Of a stretch of DNA of 17,590 bases, positions 7,375 to 14,150 are shown in pieces (positions within the stretch are counted from its first letter, which is position 1; the number at the start of each line of letters is the position of its first letter). The translations under genes were made by a program, and so were the position numbers. The DNA is from Clostridiales bacterium (GTDB taxonomy: Bacteria; Bacillota; Clostridia; Lachnospirales; Lachnospiraceae): positions 1 to 17,590 of the forward strand of contig DYCJ01000028.1 of assembly GCA_019418195.1 (NCBI GenBank), in the 5' to 3' direction. Below the pieces are notes generated by a model, which searched no databases, was not told the DNA's origin, and worked only from the letters and a program-made list of their open reading frames with translations.

Positions 7375-8184
7375 ATGGATATAGGAACAAACATGAGAAA
7401 AATGTTTTCTCTTGAGGGAAAAACCGTGGTCATGACCGGCGCAGCAGGCGGAATCGGCAGTAAAATTGCGGAGGGGATGGCTCTGGCAGGCGCGGACGTG
7501 GCCTTGTGCGATATTAATGAAGAAAATCTGCTGGAGACGAAAGAGAAGATCATGAAAACAGGGGGAAAAGCGTCTTCCCATGTTCTTGATGTGACAAAGG
7601 CAGCCCGGATAAAAGACTGTATAGCAGAAATTGCAGGAGAATACGGCAGTCTGGATGTACTGATCAACTGTGCCGGCATCAATAAGCGGATCGGACTTGC
7701 GGATGTAGATGAAGCAGGTTATGACAGGATTATGGATATCAATTTGAAGGGAGTATTTTTTACGTCTCAGGCTGTTGCCCCGTACATGAAAGAACAGAAA
7801 AAGGGCAGTATTATTAATATCGGGTCACACAACACGGGGAGCATTCTGGGAGGATGTTCTGTATACGGCGCATCCAAATGCGGCGTACTCTCTCTTACAC
7901 GTTCAATGGCGGTGGAATGGGCAAAATATAATATCAGGGCGAATTGTGTCAGCCCCGGACATATCCGGACGGCATTGACGGTACCGACATGGGAGAATCC
8001 CGAAAGATCAAAGTATCTGCTGGATAGGATTGCGCTGGGGCGTCCGGGATATCCGGAAGATATAGTGGGAATCTGCATCCTTCTTGCGTCAGATGCATCA
8101 TCTTATATTACCGGTGCAGAGATACGGGTGGATGGCGGATGCATTGCGGGAGGACAGCCATGGCCGTATGATACGCAATTTTAA
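7375..8184 (+). CDS. SDR family NAD-dependent sugar or polyol dehydrogenase
   Basis: This classical short-chain dehydrogenase resembles gluconate 5-dehydrogenase (IdnO) and 2-deoxygluconate 3-dehydrogenase. The cofactor loop TGAAGGIG is at 21-28, and Asp46 at the end of the second strand predicts NAD(H) over NADP(H). NCAG (98-101), Asn123, Ser151, Tyr164 and Lys168 (in YGASK) complete the catalytic tetrad. The C terminus ends in an aromatic GGQPWPYDTQF tail that may close the substrate pocket. AGGGGG precedes the ATG by seven bases. It is the last gene of the operon, with a hairpin about 40 bases after its stop. Its likely role is oxidising or reducing a hydroxyl of a sugar, sugar acid or polyol made from the imported substrate; the exact position is not readable from sequence. 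Confidence 0.83.
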   Translation: MDIGTNMRKMFSLEGKTVVMTGAAGGIGSKIAEGMALAGADVALCDINEENLLETKEKIMKTGGKASSHVLDVTKAARIKDCIAEIAGEYGSLDVLINCAGINKRIGLADVDEAGYDRIMDINLKGVFFTSQAVAPYMKEQKKGSIINIGSHNTGSILGGCSVYGASKCGVLSLTRSMAVEWAKYNIRANCVSPGHIRTALTVPTWENPERSKYLLDRIALGRPGYPEDIVGICILLASDASSYITGAEIRVDGGCIAGGQPWPYDTQF

Positions 8185-8223
8185 CCGTCAGGTATACATC
8201 TTTAATTTCATATCCTAAAAGAA

Positions 8224-8261
8224 CATCAGGGACAGTCCCTTACACGGGCATGTCCCTGATG
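8224..8261. terminator. Hairpin between the sugar operon and the convergent small gene
   Basis: CATCAGGGACA (8224-8234) pairs perfectly with TGTCCCTGATG (8251-8261), and CCC/GGG can pair inside the loop. On the minus strand it is followed by TTCTTTT, a fair T-run; on the plus strand only by a weak GATTTCT. It best fits a terminator for the minus-strand 87-residue gene and probably also ends the sugar operon. The arm contains GGGACAGTCCC, itself a small palindrome. Confidence 0.6.
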
Positions 8262-8276
8262 AGATTTCTAAGACAT

Positions 8277-8540
8277 TTATTCTTCAATCACCTGTATCTC
8301 CAGATAATCAAAATCAATCGAATCAACAAAGTTATCCTGATAAAATCTCGCTTTTGCATGCCGCTTAAACTCAGCGATCGTGGAGTCCAGCCAGATCGGT
8401 TTGCTCAAGTCAAACTGATAACAGATTTCGTCCAGGGCGTTGAAGATCTTGTGTGTACGTGTATCGTCTGTCTCATCGCAGATGACAGTATCTTTAAGCA
8501 TTCTGTTATCTTTAAACTCTTTTCCCCATAAACGGAACAT
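8277..8540 (-). CDS. Small conserved protein of unknown function
   Basis: This 87-residue soluble protein (starting MFRLWGKEFKD and ending YLEIQVIEE) belongs to a small family I recognise as widespread in Lachnospiraceae and related Clostridia, with no function assigned. It is highly charged, has no signal peptide or membrane segment, and has two cysteines (in VICDE and EICYQ) that do not form a metal motif. On the minus strand GGAG lies nine bases before the ATG, and an extended -10 box stands just upstream. It is transcribed alone, towards the sugar operon, and ends before the hairpin at 8224-8261. I have no basis for a role. Confidence 0.75.
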   Translation of the reverse strand: MFRLWGKEFKDNRMLKDTVICDETDDTRTHKIFNALDEICYQFDLSKPIWLDSTIAEFKRHAKARFYQDNFVDSIDFDYLEIQVIEE

Positions 8541-8566
8541 AATACACAGCTCCTTTCATAACTGCT

Positions 8567-8575
8567 ATTCTAGCA
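8567..8575 (-). promoter_or_regulatory. Extended -10 promoter of the small conserved gene
   Basis: Read on the minus strand, TGC TAGAAT gives an extended -10 (TGn plus five of six consensus bases) about 27 bases upstream of the start codon. I see no good -35 box at 16-18 bases, which extended -10 promoters can do without. Confidence 0.45.
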
Positions 8576-8618
8576 CAGCGAAGTCGAAAAGTCATTCAAA
8601 AAATCCAAAAGTGCAAGG

Positions 8619-8647
8619 TTGTGCGAGTATGAGGTTTTTGTTATATT
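8619..8647 (+). promoter_or_regulatory. Promoter of the MNT-HEPN-IIC unit
   Basis: A -35 box TTGTGC (8619-8624), 17 bases of spacer and a -10 box TATATT (8642-8647) with TG at 8639-8640 make an extended -10 promoter. Transcription would start near 8653, about 30 bases before the nucleotidyltransferase start codon. It runs divergently from the promoter of the small minus-strand gene. Confidence 0.6.
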
Positions 8648-8684
8648 AATAAAAGAGTTAAAATAACAGGGAGAGTGAAAAAGG

Positions 8685-8954
8685 ATGACATTAGCGGAGG
8701 TCCTGAAGAAAGTAAAAGAATTATGTGTAAAATATCAGGCAGAAGAGGTCATTTTATTTGGATCAAGAGCGAAAGGAACAGCGCTGGAAAGAAGCGATAT
8801 TGATATTGCAGTATCTGGCGTGAAAGCATTCGACGCACTTGAAGAAGAAATAGAAGAAATCCCGACACTATATATAGTTGATCTTTTAAATATGGATACA
8901 TGCAGAAATGAATTGATATTGGAGGACATCAGAAAGTATGGACGCAAAATTTGA
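8685..8954 (+). CDS. mntA: Minimal nucleotidyltransferase (MntA-type antitoxin)
   Basis: This 89-residue protein is a minimal DNA polymerase beta-type nucleotidyltransferase. The signature GSX10DXD is exact: Gly26-Ser27, then Asp38 and Asp40, with a third acidic residue probably Asp66 in YIVDLL. In characterised type VII systems such as Shewanella SO_3165, the MNT protein neutralises its HEPN partner by adding AMP units to a tyrosine. The HEPN gene downstream starts inside the last codons of this one (17-base overlap), the usual arrangement. An AGGGAG lies upstream of the ATG with spacing of about 11. Many such pairs have no proven toxicity, so a regulatory or housekeeping role is also open. 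Confidence 0.85.
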   Translation: MTLAEVLKKVKELCVKYQAEEVILFGSRAKGTALERSDIDIAVSGVKAFDALEEEIEEIPTLYIVDLLNMDTCRNELILEDIRKYGRKI

Positions 8955-9363
8955 AAAGAGATGGGTATCGTTTAACAATTCGTTGGACTCGCTGGCTGAA
9001 GCGCGTGAAAGGGATATGTCGGACTCGTTTGTTTTAAGCGGAACAAGTGCTAAATTTAGTATTACATTTGACCTGGCATGGAAAGTTATGAAAGATATAT
9101 TGATTCAGCATTATGCGATTACGGCATTTGTTTCCGGTTCACCTAGAGAGGTGCTTCGCACGGCTTACAAGGCGAAACTGATTTCTGACGATATCTGGAT
9201 GGAAATGCTGAAGATACGAAATCAGCTTGCGCATGATTATGACGGAGTTATCGTGAAAGAGTACTGTCAGAAAATCATCCACGAATATATTGACCGGCTG
9301 TATGAGTTCAGGAATCATGCCGCGGAGGTTCTGGCAGCAGATCAGGAAAGGGGATACTTATGA
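8938..9363 (+). CDS. hepT: HEPN-domain protein (HI0074/HepT-type toxin)
   Basis: This 141-residue all-helical protein is of the nucleotidyltransferase substrate-binding (HI0074) HEPN family. The RX4HXY motif is complete: Arg94, His99 and Tyr101 in RNQLAHDYD. In characterised HepT toxins Arg and His make the RNase centre, and the Tyr is AMPylated by the partner nucleotidyltransferase. GGAGG lies about 12 bases before the ATG, inside the upstream gene. The stop codon overlaps the start of the following membrane-protein gene as ATGA, so translation of all three genes may be coupled. Active-site conservation suggests it is functional. It could act on tRNA or mRNA, but the target cannot be read from sequence. 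Confidence 0.85.
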   Translation: MDAKFEKRWVSFNNSLDSLAEARERDMSDSFVLSGTSAKFSITFDLAWKVMKDILIQHYAITAFVSGSPREVLRTAYKAKLISDDIWMEMLKIRNQLAHDYDGVIVKEYCQKIIHEYIDRLYEFRNHAAEVLAADQERGYL

Positions 9364-10412
9364 AGAAACTTCTTGACAGAATATTTATAGACGGACTGAC
9401 CGGTATGGCCCAGGGCTTGTTTGCCACGCTGATCATCGGTACGATCATCCAGCAGATCGGAACGTACTGCGGGGGGAATATCGGTGACCTGATCTTTACC
9501 TTGGGAAAGGTAGCGGCAGGACTGACCGGCGCGGGCATTGGAGCAGGTGTGGCGCGAAAGCTAGACGCGGGACATCTGGTGATCGTGTCGGCGGCAGTAG
9601 TGGGCATGATCGGAGCATTCGCAGGTAATGTCATGTCCGGGGATATTGTGAATGGAGGCAGCCTTGTGCTTTCGGGACCGGGGGAACCGCTCGGGGCATT
9701 TGTGGCAGCGTATATTTCCATCGAGATCGGCATACTGATCTCCGGTAAGACGAAACTGGATATTATACTGACACCGCTTGTCTGTATCGGCGCGGGCTCT
9801 GTAGTCGGGCTTCTTGTCGGACCGCCGATTTCAGGGTTCATGTCCTGGCTCGGATCGCTGATCAACTGGGGAACAGAGCAGCAGCCGTTTGTCATAGGCA
9901 TCGTAGTATCAGTTCTGATGGGAATGATACTGACTCTTCCGATCAGTTCCGCGGCTCTGGGTGTGATCCTGAATCTGTCCGGCCTGGCGGCAGGTGCGGC
10001 GACTGTGGGATGCTGCTGCAATATGATCGGTTTCGCGGTGGCAAGCTTTAGGGAAAATAAATTCAGCGGCCTGCTCTCACAGGGGATCGGGACATCAATG
10101 CTGCAGGTGCCCAATATTGTGAGGCATCCGCAGATATGGATTCCGCCGATCCTTTCCAGTGCTATATTAGGGCCGGTATCGACGATGGTGTTCCATATGA
10201 CGAATAACGCTACCGGGTCGGGAATGGGAACAGCAGGGCTTGTAGGACCTCTGATGACATGGCAGGTGATGACGCAGTCAGAAGCAGAGATGATCGTGCT
10301 TGTGAAGATCATCCTGATCCAGTTCGTTCTCCCGGCTGTGATCACACTGCTCATATCTGAATTTATGAGAAAGAAAAAATGGATACATTTCGGTGATATG
10401 AAGCTGGAATAG
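9360..10412 (+). CDS. PTS IIC-like (PfoR family) membrane protein
   Basis: This polytopic membrane protein of 350 residues belongs to the EIIC_2 family that also holds the PfoR protein of Clostridium perfringens. It is very rich in Gly, Ile, Leu and Val, with about nine or ten hydrophobic segments, and carries repeated GxxG-type patterns such as GAGIGAGVARK and the conserved-looking GPGEPLGAFVA. An unusual CCCN run stands in the middle (GATVGCCCNMIG). No EIIA or EIIB phosphotransfer domain is fused or encoded next to it, so it is either a transporter using separate components or a sensor or regulatory membrane protein. It starts in an ATGA overlap with the HEPN gene. No clear terminator follows, so some transcription may run into the relP region. 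Confidence 0.75.
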   Translation: MKKLLDRIFIDGLTGMAQGLFATLIIGTIIQQIGTYCGGNIGDLIFTLGKVAAGLTGAGIGAGVARKLDAGHLVIVSAAVVGMIGAFAGNVMSGDIVNGGSLVLSGPGEPLGAFVAAYISIEIGILISGKTKLDIILTPLVCIGAGSVVGLLVGPPISGFMSWLGSLINWGTEQQPFVIGIVVSVLMGMILTLPISSAALGVILNLSGLAAGAATVGCCCNMIGFAVASFRENKFSGLLSQGIGTSMLQVPNIVRHPQIWIPPILSSAILGPVSTMVFHMTNNATGSGMGTAGLVGPLMTWQVMTQSEAEMIVLVKIILIQFVLPAVITLLISEFMRKKKWIHFGDMKLE

Positions 10413-10459
10413 TATACTCCGGACAATCTTAAAAATGAATAAAAAAAGAGCGAACTCGG

Positions 10460-10488
10460 TTAACAGAAAACACAAAATATGGTATACT
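10460..10488 (+). promoter_or_regulatory. Promoter of the alarmone synthetase gene
   Basis: TTAACA (10460-10465), 17 bases of spacer and TATACT (10483-10488) with TG at 10480-10481 form a near-consensus sigma-A promoter with an extended -10. Transcription would start near 10495, about 27 bases before the start codon. Confidence 0.7.
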
Positions 10489-10521
10489 TAGAAGCAACAA
10501 AATAACCAATGGGGGCTATTC

Positions 10522-11271
10522 GTGATGAGAGGTGAACAACAGGTTGAGGCTGCGTTGAAGAGCTACGAAGATGTTGACAGTTGGAAGACAGTTATTTTCC
10601 TCTATAATGCAGCTTTAAAAGAAGTGGGCACAAAGCTGGAAATCCTGAATGATGAATTCCAGCACGTACATCAGTATAACCCGATCGAGCATATCAAAAC
10701 CAGGATCAAGACGCCAGAGAGCATCGTTAAAAAGCTGAAGCGTTATGGATATGAGACTTCGATTGAAAATATGGTCAGATATATTAATGATATTGCAGGT
10801 GTAAGACTGATCTGTTCGTTTACGTCGGATATCTACCGTTTGGCTGAGATGATCGGAAATCAGAGCGATCTCAAAGTGCTTTCGATCAAAGATTACATAA
10901 AGAACCCGAAAGAGAGTGGTTATAAGAGTTACCATATGCTCGTGTCGGTCCCGATCTTTCTGTCAGACAGTGTAGTGGACACGAAAGTTGAAATCCAGAT
11001 CCGGACGATCGCGATGGATTTCTGGGCAAGTCTGGAGCATAAGATATATTATAAATTTGAGGGAAATGCTCCGGAATATATCAGCCGTGATCTGCGTGAA
11101 TGTGCGAAGATGGTATCGGAGCTGGATGAGAAGATGCTCTCGCTCAATGAGGCAATCCAGGAATGTATTCTCCAGCAGGAGAATAAAGCCAATATGGATG
11201 ATGTGGTGGAAAACGTGATCGGGAACAGGACGGAACAGCCAAAACTGCAGGCGAATGGAACCGATGGATAG
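10522..11271 (+). CDS. relP: Small alarmone synthetase, RelP/YwaC type
   Basis: This synthetase-only member of the RelA/SpoT family transfers pyrophosphate from ATP to GTP or GDP to make (p)ppGpp. It has no hydrolase, TGS or ACT domain. Conserved parts, in order: RIKTPES (61-67), DIAGVRLIC (90-98) with Mg2+-binding Asp90, ESGYKSYH (131-138) with the base-stacking Tyr134, EIQIRT (157-162) with catalytic Glu157, and MDFWASLEHKIYYK (165-178). NPIEH with SRVK/TRIK spacing and the MDFWASLEHKIYYK stretch are closer to B. subtilis YwaC (RelP) than to YjbM (RelQ) as I recall them. The start may be GTG 10522 or ATG 10525; GGGGG at 10511-10515 suits either. A polar tail of about 40 residues is extra relative to YwaC. 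It is a single-gene unit with a strong promoter, so it is likely controlled at transcription. Confidence 0.88.
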   Translation: MMRGEQQVEAALKSYEDVDSWKTVIFLYNAALKEVGTKLEILNDEFQHVHQYNPIEHIKTRIKTPESIVKKLKRYGYETSIENMVRYINDIAGVRLICSFTSDIYRLAEMIGNQSDLKVLSIKDYIKNPKESGYKSYHMLVSVPIFLSDSVVDTKVEIQIRTIAMDFWASLEHKIYYKFEGNAPEYISRDLRECAKMVSELDEKMLSLNEAIQECILQQENKANMDDVVENVIGNRTEQPKLQANGTDG

Positions 11272-11295
11272 AGCTGATGAAAAAATGTGCCAATA

Positions 11296-11333
11296 GCAAA
11301 ACGGGATGCGGCAAATGCCGCATCCCGTTTTGC
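11296..11333. terminator. Bidirectional terminator between relP and the SPFH gene
   Basis: A perfect 17-bp stem (11296-11312 with 11317-11333) closes a four-base AAAT loop. Each arm ends in four A or T bases next to a terminal GC pair, giving a T-run on both strands inside the stem. It sits between two convergent genes and would end both transcripts. Confidence 0.8.
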
Positions 11334-11345
11334 GACAGGCGGATA

Positions 11346-12305
11346 TTATGCCTGCTTATTCTCATCGTCAGCTGCCACCTCCGTGATGGATTTAACAAGC
11401 CCTGCGATTCCCTGTATTTCTGAAGGTATAATGATCTTCGTAGCTTTGCCGTTGGCGGCTTTTTCAAATGCTTCCAGGCTTCTGAGCGTCAGCACCGCAT
11501 TATCGGCTCCTGCTTCTTTTAAGAATCTTAAACCGTCAGCTGTGGCCTGCTGAACTTTCATGATGGCCTCGGCTTCACCTTCGGCCTCACGGATCATTTT
11601 CTCCTTCTCAGCTTCGGCTTTCAGGATCGCTGCCTGTTTTGCAGCTTCCGCTTCGAGGATCACAGATTCTTTCTGACCTTCGGCAACGAGTACGGTAGAT
11701 TTCTTCTCACCTTCTGCGCGCAGGATAGCTTCACGTCTTTCTCGTTCTGCCTTCATCTGCTTCTCCATCGCATCGCGGATTGCGGTCGGCGGAATGATAT
11801 TTTTGAGCTCTACGCGGTTTACTTTGATCCCCCATGGATCTGTTGCCAGATCCAGCTCTGAGCGCATTTTCGTGTTGATTGTCTCGCGGGATGTGAGGGT
11901 CTGGTCAAGCTCAAGATCACCGATGATGTTTCTGAGAGTGGTGGCAGTCAGATTCTCGATCGCAACGATCGGGCTTGCCACGCCATAGCAGAACATCTTC
12001 GGATCAGTGATCGAATAAAAGATGACAGTGTCGATCTGCATGGTTACATTGTCTTTGGTGATCACAGGCTGAGGCGGGAAATCTACAACCTGTTCTTTCA
12101 GGTCAATGCGTCTTGCCACGCGGTCAATAATAGGAAGTTTGAAATGCAGGCCGGTACCCCATGTCGTGAGATACGCTCCAAGACGTTCTACGACAATTGC
12201 CTGAGCCTGGTGTACGATCTTGACGCATGAGATCAGGATCAGTACGACGATTACAAGAATAATTAAAAATAAAATTGTTCCGATACCAATTAATGATGTG
12301 CTCAT
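11346..12305 (-). CDS. qmcA: SPFH/stomatin-like membrane protein (QmcA family)
   Basis: This flotillin/stomatin-class protein is thought to organise membrane microdomains and attendant proteases or transporters. It has a single N-terminal membrane segment (about residues 5-28), then the SPFH domain (about 30-185), a long charged coiled coil rich in Ala, Glu and Lys repeats (EAEAAKQAAILKAEAEKEK region, about 190-245), and a C-terminal segment with KIIIPSEIQG. Its 319 residues match bacterial stomatin-like proteins. The start overlaps the NfeD stop as ATGA, and GGGGG lies seven bases upstream of the ATG. NfeD-stomatin pairing is a known, conserved operon (YbbJ-YbbK in E. coli), and the two proteins act together in the membrane. 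Confidence 0.9.
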   Translation of the reverse strand: MSTSLIGIGTILFLIILVIVVLILISCVKIVHQAQAIVVERLGAYLTTWGTGLHFKLPIIDRVARRIDLKEQVVDFPPQPVITKDNVTMQIDTVIFYSITDPKMFCYGVASPIVAIENLTATTLRNIIGDLELDQTLTSRETINTKMRSELDLATDPWGIKVNRVELKNIIPPTAIRDAMEKQMKAERERREAILRAEGEKKSTVLVAEGQKESVILEAEAAKQAAILKAEAEKEKMIREAEGEAEAIMKVQQATADGLRFLKEAGADNAVLTLRSLEAFEKAANGKATKIIIPSEIQGIAGLVKSITEVAADDENKQA

Positions 12306-12778
12306 GATGGTTCCCCCTTATATTTTTCTACGATCAGTTTTACTCCTGAAACAGAGATGACCTTTGCAAGTTCATCCTTTTCGAGTATTACATTGTTGTC
12401 CTGAGAGCGGACTGTCCATTCCTGCCCGTCCACAATGCTCCGTCCGGTCTGTCTTAGATTATCGACCCTCTCCGTGATCTTTATGACCTCCCCGATCTTG
12501 CTCTCGTAGTTGGTCTTCAGCCGGTTCTTATTTAGGTGCTTTGCGGCCCATGGTCTTGTAAAGATCATCAACACAATGGATACGGCAAGAAATACGATGA
12601 TCTGAATGGTCAGATTCGCTCCAAGCGTGTTTGCACCTGCTGCTGCCAGAGCGCCAATGGCAAACCAGATTGTTGTCAGTCCGACTGTAAACACTTCAAT
12701 AATGAGCAGGATGATGAAAAGACCGATCCAGATCAGATTGAGCATGGCCGGGGAAAGCGCCAGAATGTCTGCTTCCAT
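12302..12778 (-). CDS. NfeD-like membrane protein
   Basis: This short NfeD protein (158 residues) lacks the N-terminal ClpP-like serine protease domain found in long forms. It has three hydrophobic segments between about residues 12 and 80, then a soluble OB-fold domain (about residues 95-155) with the pattern of short beta strands IGEVIKITE, SIVDGQEWTVRS and VISVSGVKLIVEK. It is the partner of the SPFH protein it overlaps by four bases. GGAG lies eight to nine bases before its ATG. Only 40 bases separate it from the zinc-ribbon gene upstream on the same strand, so all three probably share a transcript. Confidence 0.88.
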   Translation of the reverse strand: MEADILALSPAMLNLIWIGLFIILLIIEVFTVGLTTIWFAIGALAAAGANTLGANLTIQIIVFLAVSIVLMIFTRPWAAKHLNKNRLKTNYESKIGEVIKITERVDNLRQTGRSIVDGQEWTVRSQDNNVILEKDELAKVISVSGVKLIVEKYKGEPS

Positions 12779-12818
12779 GTAGTGTCTCCTTTCGTAAAAT
12801 ATTACTTGAAATTTATTC

Positions 12819-13973
12819 CTATGTATATTCGGTATAATCTACATCATAGTACCCTTCACTCGGAGTGAGGATAATGCTTCCGTACTCAACGGAGACCTCT
12901 GTCCCATCCGGAATAACGATGTTTTTCACTCCAGTATCAGTATATTCATCTGAAAGCGGAGCATAATCTGGGCTGTCCACCCACAGATATTCGGAGAAGC
13001 CGTTCGGATAAGTCAGGATAACGCTTGAATAGCCATAGTCGTCTTCCGCCGTACTCAAAGCAGTGATGTCATAGATCCCTTCGGGGACAATTCCGTCACC
13101 GGAAGTGTAAGTTCCGGCTTCCAGACTGACTGGTTCGCTCAAAGGATTCTCCTTTATTTCCTGTGTCAGCGGCTGAGCGTTTTCTGTAGTAAACCGGAGG
13201 ATAACGCCGCTGTCTATGCTGAGGTCAGCACCGTTATAAAGGCGGATATCCTCTTCTTCTGTGACCTGGTCGTATTCGGATTCAGTTCCGAAAGTGACAT
13301 AGTGATAAATACTGTTCTCCTCGTCATCAATCCCGATACCGCCCGTTCCCTCGACAAGCTCCGCGCGGTAGACTCCTTCGGGAATATGTACGCCGACTCT
13401 GTATATGCCGTTTCCTAATACAGTTTCATAAGCATCTCCGGACGACGGGATTTCTCTTGTTGCAAAGCTGTAAGGGTCGTAATCTGAATCATCCCAGATG
13501 TAATCATCATCATACCCTGTATCATCCATGTTGTATGAGACGCTGTCAGAAGTGAAAGTGTCTGTTACAGTGGAAAAACCGTTGCCCAGGATGTTGCCGA
13601 CGATATCGGTGAGTGCAGGCAGTGCAGCAATGAGAATGACTGCAATAATGATGATCCATACCGCCAGGCCGCGCCTTCTTCTGCCGGATGCCACAGTGCG
13701 GGCTGCAGAGCTGTATGTTGCCTGCCTCTTCGGATATACAGTTTTCGGTTTCTGTGAAGCGGTTTTAGGCTCCGGTCTTGGAGCTGTGCGCTGATTTCCT
13801 CCGGATGCCTGTGGCTGATAGTCGAGATCCCTGTCAGGCGGACTCTCGGATTGTGAAGAGATGCTCCGGCGTATGGAACGTTCCCGGTCGTAAATAGAAT
13901 TATCCAGACCGCAGAATGTACATCGGTTATTGACCAGATCTCCTCCGCATAAACTGCATTTCTTTTTTAGCAT
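12819..13973 (-). CDS. Zinc-ribbon, single-pass membrane protein with duplicated beta domain
   Basis: I do not recognise a named family. At the N terminus is a four-cysteine zinc ribbon (Cys6, Cys9, Cys18, Cys21). A Pro/Ser/Arg-rich linker (about 30-100) leads to one membrane helix (about 103-121) preceded by four Arg and a Gly, so the ribbon should be cytoplasmic and the rest outside. After an acidic Asp/Tyr-rich stretch (about 140-170), two similar beta-rich units follow: one around 186-265 with IPEGVY (197-202), and one around 285-375 with VPEGIY (296-301). Each unit opens with a G-x-Y-x-x-G-(2-3)-I/VPEG-x-Y pattern, which suggests an internal duplication. It heads the NfeD-SPFH unit and has a long structured leader. 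A role at the cell envelope fits, but the function is unknown. Confidence 0.8.
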   Translation of the reverse strand: MLKKKCSLCGGDLVNNRCTFCGLDNSIYDRERSIRRSISSQSESPPDRDLDYQPQASGGNQRTAPRPEPKTASQKPKTVYPKRQATYSSAARTVASGRRRRGLAVWIIIIAVILIAALPALTDIVGNILGNGFSTVTDTFTSDSVSYNMDDTGYDDDYIWDDSDYDPYSFATREIPSSGDAYETVLGNGIYRVGVHIPEGVYRAELVEGTGGIGIDDEENSIYHYVTFGTESEYDQVTEEEDIRLYNGADLSIDSGVILRFTTENAQPLTQEIKENPLSEPVSLEAGTYTSGDGIVPEGIYDITALSTAEDDYGYSSVILTYPNGFSEYLWVDSPDYAPLSDEYTDTGVKNIVIPDGTEVSVEYGSIILTPSEGYYDVDYTEYT

Positions 13974-13998
13974 AATCCACCCCCTCTGGCCTTACTGG

Positions 13999-14074
13999 TA
14001 ACAGTTCAGCCCGCCCCATTCGCCGAGCCGCACTGACGTGGTTATTGCGGCTGCACCGCGTGGCTGGACTGTTA
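13999..14074 (-). promoter_or_regulatory. Structured 5' leader (candidate cis-acting RNA)
   Basis: Read on the minus strand, TAACAGTCCAGCC (14074-14062) and GGCTGAACTGTTA (14011-13999) pair over 13 positions with a single C-A mismatch. Inside, AGCCGCA (14052-14046) pairs perfectly with TGCGGCT (14032-14026). The outer stem begins about eight bases after the predicted transcription start and ends about 25 bases before the start codon of the zinc-ribbon gene, so it fills the leader. The rest of the leader carries the ribosome binding site (GGGGG). I find no match to a riboswitch class I know. On the plus strand the mismatch becomes a U-G pair, so an RNA from the opposite strand cannot be excluded. 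Confidence 0.5.
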
Positions 14075-14088
14075 TTCGAATTTATTTT

Positions 14089-14097
14089 ATTCTACCA
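14089..14097 (-). promoter_or_regulatory. Extended -10 promoter of the zinc-ribbon/NfeD/SPFH unit
   Basis: On the minus strand TGG TAGAAT makes an extended -10, with the start of transcription expected near 14082. No clear -35 box lies at 16-18 bases upstream. The rest of the 284-base intergenic region (13974-14257) holds the leader above, a palindrome at 14151-14162 and the ATPase promoter; I see no further gene in it. Confidence 0.5.
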
Positions 14098-14150
14098 CAG
14101 GTGCGGTGTATTTTGTGTAAAATAATAGAAAAACGTGAAAATTGTAAAAA

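Noticed and set aside
4693..8184. Sulfoquinovose (sulfo-transketolase) operon
   Set aside because: The reductase follows GarR across its length instead of a sulfolactaldehyde reductase, the hydrolase is GH29 rather than GH31, and no sulfo-sugar isomerase is present.
9308..10426. Long open frame of 372 codons on the minus strand opposite the IIC-like gene
   Set aside because: It is antisense to a clearly hydrophobic, well-placed gene; the translation is low-complexity Pro/Ile/Thr-rich, as expected from the reverse of a membrane-protein gene, and has no ribosome binding site.
14041..14075. Possible T-box motif on the plus strand (CACCGCG resembles the end of the T-box sequence)
   Set aside because: Only seven bases match, the upstream stem I with specifier loop would lie inside the minus-strand zinc-ribbon gene, and the downstream gene is a metal ATPase with its own promoter at 14185-14213.
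13974..14082. Leader as an SRP RNA-like element (GUUACCAG resembles part of SRP RNA)
   Set aside because: The GGAAG...AGCAGCC core of SRP RNA is missing, and the element sits as an mRNA leader directly before a start codon.
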